DNA of 64,000 bases from Ophiostoma sp. CBS 140.51 (Eukaryota; Ascomycota; Sordariomycetes; Ophiostomatales; Ophiostomataceae): NCBI GenBank assembly GCA_029298735.1, contig JANSLP010000157.1, positions 1-64,000 on the forward strand, read 5' to 3'. Every line of letters starts with the position of its first letter. Positions within the stretch are counted from its first letter, which is position 1. Below, in pieces: positions 23,249 to 33,732 of this stretch. The position numbers and the translations under genes were made by a program. The notes below the pieces were generated by a model. It did not search any database and had not been told where the DNA came from. It was given only the letters and a program-made list of their open reading frames with translations.

Positions 23249-25970
23249 GGGCATGCCGCAAGGACAGCCCCAGCAGGGTCAGCCGCAAGGCCCGGCCCAG
23301 GGTCTGCCCATGCAGGAGATTGGCAACCGCACGCTGCTCAACACCTACATCTACGAATACTTCCTCCGCTATGAGATGCTTGACTGCGCTCGCGCCATTC
23401 TCGGCCAGAAGGTGAACCTGCAGAAGGATGGCCCCGATGGCCGCCGCGACGAGAACGGCAACCTCATCAACGGTGTCGGTGACGATGCTATGGACACCGA
23501 CTCCAAGGACTTTGCCGACGCAAAGACCGTCGAGGACCTGCCGACTCCGAACCTGCCCATGCCTTCGGATAGTAGTTTCCTCTTTGACTGGTTCTGCCTG
23601 TTTTGGGAAATGTTCAACGCGCAAAAGGGCAAGGGCCTCCACTCTGGCGTCAACCAGTACACCCAGCACATGCAGGTATGTTCTGAATTGTCCTTGTTGG
23701 TTTTACGTTTGTTTATCTCATGCTAACAACCTGTCCCACTCTAGTCTCGCCTTCGCCAAGCTCAGCAACAGGACATGCTCCGCCAAATTCGTCCCGACTT
23801 CCAGCAGCAACAGCAGCAGGCGCTGATGATGCGCAACATGCAGAACGGCGGAATGCTCGCCATGAAGCAGGGCAACAACCTCCCTCGCACTGCTATGGCG
23901 AACAGCCAGAACATGTTCGTTTTCGTCCCGCACACTACAAACTACTTAATACCATCGGTCATAGACCGCTACTAACACGCTTCTTCCCACAGTCCGCAAG
24001 GCATGAACATGCTCCAGGCAAAACAGGGACAGATGCAGCGCGACCCGTCGGACCTTGACGGCAACCGTGCGCGCCCCTCGTCTCCCGGATCGGGCGAAAA
24101 TGCTCCGTCACCTTCCAAGAGACCACGCCTGGACAGTGTGCCGTTTAACCCCAACCAAGCTGCTCTGATGCAGAACGGTCGTCCCGTTGCACAGGGCATG
24201 CCTGGCCAACAGGTAGGAGCCGGTCCTATACACCCTCACGTTCAGCAGATGTTTCTCGCCAACGGTGTGAACCCAGCAAGTCTGAGCGCCGAGCAGCTCC
24301 AGCAGTTCTCCCAGCAGTCCCCGGCCGCCCAGGCCAAGAATATTCAGGCTTACTCACAAAACCTGCAACAGCATCACAACGCTCAGCTGCCCAACAAGGC
24401 TATGCCTAATGTGTCCGGTCCTCCAGGCCAGGGGTCGCCCATGATGCCCGACGGCGCCTCCCTGAACGCCTTCTACAACGCTGGTGAACTGGCTGGCCCG
24501 GCTGCAATGCGCGCTGGTCCCGGTGCGCCTCCGGCCGGCGGTGGCAGTAACCATGCCCTGCAGGACTACCAGATGCAGCTGATGCTCCTTGAGCAGCAGA
24601 ACAAGAAGCGCTTGATGATGGCTCGTCAGGAGCAGGATGGCATCGTCGGCATGGGCCGCCCTGACGGTACTCCCGTCACCGCTGGTACCCCCGGTGGTCC
24701 AGGCCAGCCTGGCGGCCCTGGTGGTCCCGGCGGCCCTGGCGCCCCCAATGCTGGCCAGCCCTTCCAGGGCTCTTCGCCGCAGGGTGGCCGCCCTGGTGCC
24801 TCGCCGAACCCTGCTGATCAGATGAAGCGTGGCGGCCAGATGGCTGGCAATGGCATGGGCTCGCCTCTCCCGGACAACCCGCAATCCCGTGGCTCGCCGA
24901 ACCCTGCGAACTTTATGAACGCACACATGGACCCTAACATGGCACCCAACTTCTTCAAGGTCGACGGCAACATGGCCGGTCAGCAAATGAACGGCGGCAT
25001 GCGCACGCCTGGCGCCCACCCGGGCATGCCCTTCAACGGTCCAATGAACCCGCAGATGATGGCTGCTGCTCGCCAACACCAGCAGCAGCAACAGCAGGCC
25101 GCTGCTGCGGCTGGCGCCGGCGGCCAGCAGGGCGGTCCTCCGATCCAGTGGCAGCAGGGCGGTGCGCCTAACGGCGGCGGCCCTATGAACGGCCCGCAAG
25201 GTGGTGCACCCCAGCAGGCCCCCCAGCCGCAGGGCACTCCCCAGCAGAGAGCGATGCCGCCACCGTCCGCGCCTGGCGCTGCTGCAGCTAACGCCGCGCA
25301 GCGGGCAACGGCCTCGCCTCAGACAAGCACTGCGGCGCCCCCGACACCACAAACGGCGGCCAAGGCCAACCCTAAGAAGAAGGACGGCAAGGCTACAAAG
25401 AAGGTAAAGGATGCTTCTATTTTCAGAAACAAATGTTCACTCTCGCTAACTGATAGAAACCGCAGACTGCCGCGCAGAAGAAGGCCGCAGCAACCCCGGC
25501 AGGCGAGACTTCGGCTGCCGACGCCGAGCCGCCAACACCTGCGACGCCCATCACCCCCGGCAACCCGGCAAGCTTTAACGGCGGCAAGCCGGCCGGCCCC
25601 GCCGTCTCTGGCCCGCCTGCTGGCGCCATTGTTCCCAACGGTCAGCCGACGGCTGTTTCGGCGCCTGGCGTGTCTGCTGTGCCGCCACCAGCACAGGCCG
25701 ACCCCAACCAGAACTCGGCTTTTGGCATGGACAACACATCTATGGTACGTGGTGCTCTGTATACAATCTCAGATATTTTGCATAGTTCGCCCACTAACAC
25801 TTCTTCAGACCTTCGGCCTCGAGTTTGCCGACCCGATGGCATCATCAGATGTGCTGAACGACTTCGACTTCGACACCTTCCTCCACGAGTCCAACGAGGA
25901 TGGCGGCGGCTTCGACTTTGGCTCAGCTACCTTTGGCATTGAAGGCGCGGGCGAGATTGGTGCTGACTAG
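22998..25970 (+). CDS. SOM1: LisH-domain transcriptional regulator, Som1/SomA/Flo8 type
   Basis: Five exons, join(22998..23675,23745..23914,23993..25403,25466..25744,25809..25970), give 899 residues. Introns of 69, 78, 62 and 64 nt end in AG and mostly have a CTAAC branch; the second donor (GTTCGT) is weak. A poly-Gln tract covers residues about 43-84. A LisH motif follows at about 111-140 (LLNTYIYEYFLRYEMLDCARAIL). The conserved segment SSFLFDWFCLFWEMFNAQ is at 192-209. The rest is Gln/Pro/Gly/Met-rich with a basic KRPRLD and a KKKDGKATKK segment, and the acidic end (NDFDFDTFLHE) resembles an activation region. This matches Magnaporthe Som1, Aspergillus SomA and yeast Flo8, which act downstream of cAMP/PKA in adhesion, conidiation and filamentous growth. 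Confidence 0.88.
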
Positions 25971-28472
25971 ATTGCGCGCTGCCTGCCCGATTGTTGATTC
26001 TGCCATTTCTGAACCACCCGTCTTATCTGTCGATGTCGCTATTACCCCCTCTACCTTGCGCATCTCGACAAACATATCCGCCTTTTTTACGCTACCGCTG
26101 TTTGTGTTGATCTGCGTCGTTTCCGTTGATCTTGTTTTTTTGATCTTATTTTCTGTGCGCTTAATCAGGGCAGCATTTTTTTTCTTGAGGCGTTTACCTG
26201 GGACTCTTTTCATTTGTCAATGTTCCTTTTTCGCCGTCGTTTGCCTCGTTGTGTTGATTTTGGTCCGTTCGTCGTTTTTCTCTCTTGCTGTCTACTGTCG
26301 ATATTTCTGCCGCCTTCTTTCTCCAAAATTCACCAACTGTTATTTTTGTCAACTCTTTTCTCTCATCCAAATATGGTCACTACGCGACAACGCCTCGGCA
26401 TCTGGTGGAATTTTCCCCACGACTTTTGATACACATTTTCTCACTCAAAAAAATCAACGTTCTCGACTTACTCTTATCCTGGTCCTTGACCTATCGACCG
26501 AGGCTTGGACTCTACCCCTCCATGTCCTCTCAACAACACGCTCTTTACGCTCTTCAACCAACGCGTCTTGCTCACACAATCGTGGAAGTCCTTGCCTATT
26601 TGTTCGTCCCGGAAACTACGAATATAGTATGACGATATTTGTGTGTTGGGGATATATGAAGGAGGAACATCATAGAAGGAAAGAAGAGATGTGTGTGATT
26701 GTGGCATGTTTGAAGGGCCGTAAGGCCCCCTTTCCCATGTTCTTGTATATGTATCTATTAGAGCTTGTGTGCTTTGTGTTTTTTCATTTCTTTTCCCCTT
26801 CCTTTCCTATCTTCGAGTTTGTTCTCGTTGCTTCTTCTCTTTTCCTGCGCCTTTCTTACTTTTGGTTTGTCGCTCCTTCTTCTGTGTTTTCTTTCTTTTA
26901 TTATATGCCCCTTGGGACGATGGGAAATGTTTCAGGGGGAAAGGGAATTCTTTATTATTTCAAAAAGGGAAGGGAGAAATTCGGGGCGGAAGATCGTTAC
27001 TCTTTTTCTTCTCATCGTTGTCGTTTATTTTCTTTGAATTGTTTGCTTACCCACTCTTAACTAACTCGTGTTGTTTTTGGTCGATATATCTCATTTTTAA
27101 CGTTGCTATTGTTATTACACTCACTCAACCGTCCACTCATTGTCCTACTGTGAATCGTTGCTCTTTCTGCTCATATCATTTCTCTTTACATTACATATGG
27201 AGAGGTAGGTTGGCCCTTGTTGATTGTGCTCATTGCGTCTGTATTTCTTGCATTTCATATAGGTTGGCTGTTCTTTGTTTGTTCCTGCATGGTGAGCTGG
27301 ATGTGCTTGCCTATACTTGTTGATATTGCGTGCTATGCCATTTTTGTATTTTGTTGCTTTCGTCTACGTTCAAAAAGAGTATTCATATAGTATGGATAAT
27401 ATATATACACTTTCACTTTTACTCAATAGTCCGACATCTCTTTCTCAAGTGAAGACACGACTTCATGTAAATGGCAACTCGCCACCTCCTTACCTCATCG
27501 AGCCCAGCTTGGTCACACAACCGCAGCCACGAACACCAGTCGACAGTTCGCTGTACCCCGTAACTCACTACCGGCTCTTCCTGTCCATTTGCTGTTCCCA
27601 TTGTTTCGCAAGACACGGCCTTTCATCGAGGTGTCACTCGATAAAATTTCGATGGTGGTCGACCGAAACGAAACGCGACTGTTCCATTCTCTAACAAATT
27701 GCGGGTAACTGCAGCTCAACGTACAGCGAGAGGTTCACACTGGTCGTGTTCACACCAAGCTACCGATGTGGACAGCGAGTACAATGGAGTAGATCGTCAT
27801 GCATTCTGTGTTCCTGTCCTTGTCAATCTATGAACTGCAACTGCCGTGTAGGAGGCGACATATGTCAAGCAGCTACCCGAGGGAAGGAAGGAGACCGCAT
27901 TTGGCCAGCTCGACCAGGTCGGATTGTTGTCCACTTTCGGCCATTGAATTTTTGGGGACCTGCTCTAATACGGACGAAAAGGGAAGGAGTACTGTAAGAT
28001 GTAGGGACAAGTTGAGGAAGGAACGACGGGCAGTTCGTTTCGACTCGCTCTTTCCTGTTCGGGCACCCGCCCGCCTTCTCTCCTTCCCTCATGTTTGTGT
28101 CTTCTCGGTCGTTCCTGCCATTATTTTGATCGTTTACGTGCTTGATTTTCTTGGAAGAATTTGCTTTCCTTCCCCTTTTGTTTACGGAAGAGATTTTCAT
28201 CTTCCTTCTCGATTTCCCCCTCCTCCAAATATTTCTGTGATCATTACCGCCACCTCAATCGCATCAAACGGACCACGATCTATCGAGGCATTGCCAACAG
28301 GCATACAAACAGACGACAAACAATCATCTCTCTTCCACCCCTTTCAATCATCTTTCTTCCACCCCTTTATCATTGAAGAACCAAACACGAAGAGACGCAA
28401 GTCGCGTCGCCATGCTTCCTTACTTCCCTAAATAATCTCAGATTACCATCACGACCTGTCCACTTTACGATC
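25971..28472. other. long T-rich 3' flank and intergenic DNA
   Basis: This stretch is T-rich on the plus strand to about 27400, giving hydrophobic frames (one of 386 codons beginning at 25900) that look like composition artefacts of a long 3' UTR. The CT-rich part from about 28050 to 28470 is the likely leader of the next gene. I see no gene. Confidence 0.5.
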
Positions 28473-29997
28473 ATGGCCGCCTTCTCTCAACGACCCAGAC
28501 TGCCTCGACACGCTTGGCTTCTCTTTTCCGGCCTCACGATCCTCACCTTCCTTACCAGTAGCGTACACGCTGACTGCTACTGGCCCGACGGGACCGAAAA
28601 TGACGAGCACCAACCGTGCTATTCGCCGCACGGAGGTGCTATCGGCCTCTGTTGCAGCACGGGCGATGTTTGTCTGTCCAATGGCGTGTGTATGAGCCAG
28701 GCCAGTTCTTCGAGCTCGTCGGCAAGCTCGGACATGGGCTTGTCAGAAAGCAGCTACATTTACTACCGCGGCAGCTGCATGTACAAGGACTGGAGCGAGG
28801 GCAAGAACTGCCCAACAATGTGCATCAAGGGCGCGGGCATCTCGCCGCACACGGACGTGGGAATTATCCCGTGCCCTGACTCGGATACAAACTGGTACTG
28901 TGCGGACAGTAACATGCACAAGGCGAACTGTTCCTCGGGCGCCTTTATCGTTTCGCTGGCGAGTAAGTACACCTCGCCGCTGTAGAATATAATTGATACT
29001 TGCTAACAGTGTAGAACCCGTCATGTTTACGACGATTGGCATTTCACCGTCCAAGACGATGCACACGGCAACACCGACGACGACATTGACTTCAACTTCG
29101 ACGACGGCGACGGCGTCCTCAGACGACAGTGCACCCACCACGGGACTTATTACTGCTCCTGGAAACGCTTCGTCCCCGGTAGCCGCTCCAACAGGCTTCT
29201 CGAGTGGATTGTCTGGCTCTCCTGTGGCATCGGCGACCTCGGCTAGTCCATCCTCATCTTCGACTGCTGTTCCTCCACCGCCACCCCCAGACAACTCCAA
29301 CTCAGCCTCCAATGTACCCCTGGCCGTCGGTGTGACTATTGGCGGAGCTTCGATTGTTGCTGCCATTGTCATCGGGTATTTTCTTTGGCGCCGCCGCAAA
29401 CGAGACAAGCCTGCCCCAGCCGAATCTCCTCCACCGCGCGATGTGCCCGATGACGACATCCTCAATTCGGTTCTGGAAGGCTCCATGTTTCGTTCGGGCA
29501 GTCTTCTCAGCCGGCGCCCCAGCAAAACGTACTTGAACAACATGGGAGCCGGTGATGGTCAACCACCTCCGCCCATGCCAGACACGGGTTCAGTTCTGAG
29601 TGGACATCAGCGTAATGACAGCATGCGTTCGGGGAGTATGTTGAGCTCGTTTCAGCAATTCCAGCAGAATCAACAGCAGCAGCAGCAGCAGCAACAGTAT
29701 CAACAACAACAGCAATACCAGCCTCCGCCGCCGCAACGCCAAAGTTATGAAGCACCCACTGCCCTGCACCAACCGCACCCACAGCGCCATCACGGCTATC
29801 CGCAAGCCCGATTCAGCCCAGACGCCGTGGCGATGCATAATCTGAGACGTACGCCGCCCGTCGCTTGGGGTGCCCCTGATGGACCGAGTGTGACGAGTGA
29901 ACCAATCCCCGAAATTCCCTATGATCCCCGGCGTATGGCGCCATACCATGGTGTGCCCATGATGGAGCACAACAATTACTCTGAGCTGCCCGGGTAA
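28473..29997 (+). CDS. Cys-rich single-pass cell-surface protein
   Basis: Two exons, join(28473..28962,29015..29997), give 490 residues. The 52-nt intron has GTAAGT, GCTAAC and GTAG. A signal peptide covers residues 1-33. The ectodomain begins DCYWPDG and has a Cys-rich module of paired and spaced cysteines (LCCSTGDVCLSNGVC), a form common in fungal surface proteins, followed by a Ser/Thr/Pro-rich, probably O-glycosylated stalk. A TM helix lies at about 264-288, with a stop-transfer WRRRKRDK. The cytosolic tail is Pro/Gln-rich with a long Gln run interrupted by Tyr. The architecture is like Mid2/Wsc cell-wall sensors, but there is no canonical WSC domain, so a sensor role is inference. The final GGGTAAGAC could also be read as a splice donor, so an extra 3' exon cannot be excluded. 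Confidence 0.8.
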
Positions 29998-30335
29998 GAC
30001 ATGTCGAATGAGGACCGATGGAGGTCAAGTGAGGAGGATTCTTTTTTCATTTCTGGTTGTGTTCCGGGCTCTCTTTATTGGAAGCCATCTCTAATATTCA
30101 GGGATATGTTGAGCTTAATTTTTCTTATTATGTTAGGTAATTAAACACTGGGGATCTGCTCTTCTTATTTGCGTGTCATATTTTCTGGCACCTATTCGAA
30201 AGAAAGTGCTGCTTCTACTTGGCAAGTGCCGTATTAATATATACCCATATTTCCACTCCAACATCCAGTGTCTTCCTGTGAACGTGCCTTTATATTTCGT
30301 TATCATACATTCATTAGATCTGTAAAGCTCTGTTC
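29998..30335. other. intergenic, convergent 3' ends
   Basis: This 338-bp stretch lies between two convergent genes. It is moderately AT-rich and I see no gene in it. Confidence 0.5.
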
Positions 30336-31355
30336 TTAGTACTCATCGTCGTTCTCGTCCTCAAATACCATGCCACCATCGGGCACTGGCGGCTCAAAGT
30401 CACCAATGCGGCCAGGCTGGTCGCCGAGGACTTCACCCAGTTTGACGAGTGTGTTCTCGTAGACACGTGCCACACCCATCTGCGTGTCTTCATTGATGTC
30501 ATCGTCATCGTCGTTCTCATACTCGTCCTCGTCGTCCTCTGTCGCGTCAGCCAGTGTAGTAGCATCGTCGTCTGTCGGTTCCGCTGTTGTTTCCCGTTCC
30601 ATGTCTGTGTCTTCCCCTTGTGCTGTCGACGCTTCTGTTCCAACAGTACCTTCCCGATCTTGACGACGACGTCGATTGCTGTTGTTATTCTCATCGAACG
30701 GATCCGGCGGGCCCCGCTGGAACACGTCCATCACCGCCACCCGCGACTGCTCTGCAATGCTGCGGCACCGCACCATGTCGGTTCGTGACAGGCCGGCCCT
30801 CCGGAAGTTCGTCGTGTTGCCTCCGCCCTCAAATCCGGGCAGCGTCTCGTGCGTCTCCAGATCCTCGCCAATCAGCAAGCTGGCAAAGCAGTAGTCCAGT
30901 TTCCGTAGCAGTGCCAAGGTCGCTCTCGGTGACGGTTTAAACCCGTCCATCCAGGTAATCAGCTCGCTCGCAATGTTCAGAAGGTACTGCACTTGTAGGG
31001 AAGGGGTGCCTGACTTCCACAGGTTGTTAAGGAGCGCGTCGACGTCGCGGCAGAGCTCGCCCATTGAGGCATAGCCAATGATGGTGTCTGTGGGCTCGGC
31101 AATGCCGTACTTTTTGACGAAGCGGCGGCTGATTTGCAGCAAACGTTCACTGACATAACGGCGCACCAAGTCCTCCTTGGCCGAACCAGGCCGCAAGGGT
31201 TGGCTGCGGGGATGAGGCAGACCGAGGGCAGAGCTTGTGCTGCGAATGCTGGGCGATGGGGACATGAGGCCCGCGTTGGAGGTACCGCTCTGGAAGAAGC
31301 CACCAGGGCCTGGCGAGGCCGCCGACGAGACCGGCGTTTGTGCAGGGTCGGCCAT
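30336..31355 (-). CDS. unrecognised helical protein with acidic tail
   Basis: A single exon encodes 339 residues. I do not recognise the family. The first 60 residues are Pro/Ser/Gly-rich and disordered. Residues about 60-215 look folded and helical (EDLVRRYVSERLLQISRRFVKKYG, SLQVQYLLNIASELITWMDGF, ATLALLRKLDYCFASLL). There follow a basic patch (NRRRRQDR), a highly acidic run of Asp/Glu at about 260-290, a short conserved-looking segment (VARVYENTLVKLGEVLGD) and an acidic end (DENDDEY). No signal peptide or TM is present. A nuclear or chromatin-linked protein with an acidic tail is possible, but that is inference from composition. It is divergent from the Tom6-like gene. Confidence 0.82.
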   Translation of the reverse strand: MADPAQTPVSSAASPGPGGFFQSGTSNAGLMSPSPSIRSTSSALGLPHPRSQPLRPGSAKEDLVRRYVSERLLQISRRFVKKYGIAEPTDTIIGYASMGELCRDVDALLNNLWKSGTPSLQVQYLLNIASELITWMDGFKPSPRATLALLRKLDYCFASLLIGEDLETHETLPGFEGGGNTTNFRRAGLSRTDMVRCRSIAEQSRVAVMDVFQRGPPDPFDENNNSNRRRRQDREGTVGTEASTAQGEDTDMERETTAEPTDDDATTLADATEDDEDEYENDDDDDINEDTQMGVARVYENTLVKLGEVLGDQPGRIGDFEPPVPDGGMVFEDENDDEY

Positions 31356-31917
31356 AGTGTGTGGGTGAGATAAACGTCGAATCGATGTCGTGAGAGCCTC
31401 ATAAGTCGAATGTGGGGTGAAGATGAGATGATGTAAGAGCTGTCTGTGGGACGATGTAAGCTCTTTAAGGTGGTTTTGAGAGACAGACAGACGATATATA
31501 TGAGGTTATGAGAATTGAAAACCTCTAGGTCAATAAAGTAAACAATTTTCAAAAAAATAGTGAAGATCTTGAATGTGAATGAGGGTTGGTGATGTTAACG
31601 ATCGAAGCTTGTGAAGCTCTGTCGTCTTACAGTGGGAGGTGCCTGTATTGCCCCACTATGGAGCATGATTGGCCACTAAAACGCTAAGCTTAATGAAGCG
31701 GTTCTTTCTTTCCTGGCAATGGCAGAAACGCACCAGCCACACTTCGGCACCGTTGGGTAGTGTGGCGTCAACGAATCCCGCTAGCGCCACCAAAAAAAAT
31801 TCGCATCGCTTGACGTCAACATGAGGGCGAAAGCGGAAGACGACCACGACACGGCGACATCACACATCACGACATTCAACACCCACAGTCGAACACACAC
31901 GCCCCACACACGTCAAA
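31356..31917. promoter_or_regulatory. shared divergent promoter region before the Tom6-like gene
   Basis: These 562 bp separate the start codons of two divergent genes. The ATG of the plus-strand gene sits in an AC-rich leader (ACACACGTCAAAATG), a typical fungal start context. I see no clear TATA box. Confidence 0.4.
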
Positions 31918-32177
31918 ATGTACCAGCCAAGACAGATTGTGCACGTCGAGAAGGCGGGCGGCCATTCGCTCAAGCCCAAGGGCTTCTTCCGGTCGACCTA
32001 CGACAGCCTGACGTCGCCCGAGAACGCCTCGTTTGTCAAGGGCATTGCTGCTTTCGCTGTCGGCACTGCCTTCCTCGCCAGCTCATGGGGCGAGTTCCTG
32101 CTGCCACCGTAAGTGACTGCCGACGCCGTGGATTATGCTCAATTGCAAAGCACCCCACTAACAACCTCAGTCAATAA
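31918..32177 (+). CDS. Tom6-like small mitochondrial outer-membrane import protein
   Basis: Two exons, join(31918..32108,32171..32177), give only 65 residues. The 62-nt intron has GTAAGT, a CACTAACA branch and CAG, and splits a Pro codon. The protein has a basic, Gly/Lys-containing N-terminus, then GFFRSTYDSLTSPEN, one hydrophobic helix (about 41-60, VKGIAAFAVGTAFLASSW), and a short acidic tail ending FLLPPQ. Size and layout (soluble N-terminus, C-terminal TM, ending close to yeast Tom6's LAPQ) fit Tom6, which stabilises the TOM translocase. The match is by architecture and a few residues, so another small tail-anchored mitochondrial protein is possible. The last exon codes for one Gln and the stop. 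Confidence 0.7.
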
Positions 32178-33732
32178 GCGACAGATGATGACGGACGACG
32201 GACGCCGGACGACATGAAGACGACGGTTGGATGACGACGCATGGTACGCTTTGATGAGGCATGGACATGTGTTGCGAACAACCGGTCTTCCTTCTTTGTA
32301 TATACCACCCATACGACCTTTTTACTACGCATACAATGCAACGAAACGGGGCGATACTTTGTACGACAGCAAGGACACGACGATTAGAAGGAGGGACGGA
32401 GACATCTTAGCCGCATGACTGATTGTTCATCTGTTATGGACGGGTTAGATGTAATTTATGAGCATAGAAAAGGATAAACGACATAAAAACACTCGAAAAC
32501 GAACAAAAACGAAAGCAGGATGGCCGGCCTGGACGAGCAGATTCTTGGGCGGTAGACTGTCCCGGTGCCTTAAATCGTACCAGCGAACCTGTTTTGATAC
32601 GAATTACAAACCACAGAATTTTCCTCTCTTCAAAAATGATAGCCACCTCTATTTGTGAGCATGTGAGCGAACGTGGGGCATAAATCCGGGCCAGAGTCCT
32701 GATATGAAGGTGATGCTTTAACGGGGCACATCCGACCTGTAGACAAACGTAGATGACAACTGTGCTGATCGGCTTTCATCCTAGAAAGGACTAAGGGCTG
32801 CAGAAATTGTAGTAGCTATTAATATTCGGGTCTCTATTTGTGTTGTCGTAGCTGGGCTGTGTTGATTCAGCTTTAGTGGCTGGAGACCGAGGCACCGCCA
32901 CACCCAATGACAACAACACCTGATGAATTGTGACAATAAAGCACGAGTCATTTGAGTATATCCAGGTCTACAATGTATTTCTCTTCGCGGTATTTTATGT
33001 TGACTACCGGTGTGTGGACTTGTTCGACTTTAGCCGGCCGTCCTGGCCCATGTCGTTCGTTTCGTTTCGTTTCCAGCCCGGCATGGCATCGACATGACGA
33101 ATAGGAAATTGTAGATCAGGTAAACAGAAAACATGCATATAGACAGCGTGGAAATCAAAAGGTCTTGGAAAATTGTTTATTCTGGAAAGACCTTATGGAC
33201 CACAGTGCCACGAGTTCTGACCGGGCCCTTTCATACAGTCTGCCACATGTTGACTTACCAACAACATCACAACAAGGTTGATGGCGGCCATTTTATTTAA
33301 TCTGGATATATTGAGACTGGGCAAAGACGGAAAGTTAGAGAGGATAGAGGCAGAGCGCTTAGCCCAGAGGCCCCCAAATCTCCGCAGCCACTGCAGCCAC
33401 TGCACTTGTTGTTATGTTATTCTCCTCTACCCCGGGCTGAGCGGCAGGCCGAGATTGGATACCATGGCAGCTGAATAACGAGGACGGATAAATGAAGCCG
33501 GCAACAAGAGAACGAGAAGAATATGGGAAAGAGGATATTAAGGGGAACAAAATTGAGAGAAGAGGATAATACGTGGACGGAGCCCACACTTGTTGGTTTT
33601 CCTTTCCATGAGGCACAGTTGATCGTTGGCGATCTCACGATCTTGATCTTGATGTAAACACCGACCGTATCCACTCCTTTACAACGCCGCTCATTATTGT
33701 CACTCCTTTTTTACTGTCTTTACTTCTACGAG
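32178..33732. other. gene-free stretch before the modular secreted protein
   Basis: I see no coding signal in this 1.5-kb stretch. It contains a short TTCGTTTCG-type repeat near 33056-33075 and, near its end, a T-rich run leading into the next gene's start. Confidence 0.5.

Noticed and set aside
25900..27060. A 386-codon hydrophobic frame after the LisH gene.
   Set aside because: It overlaps the end of the LisH exon in another frame and its composition follows T-rich 3' sequence.
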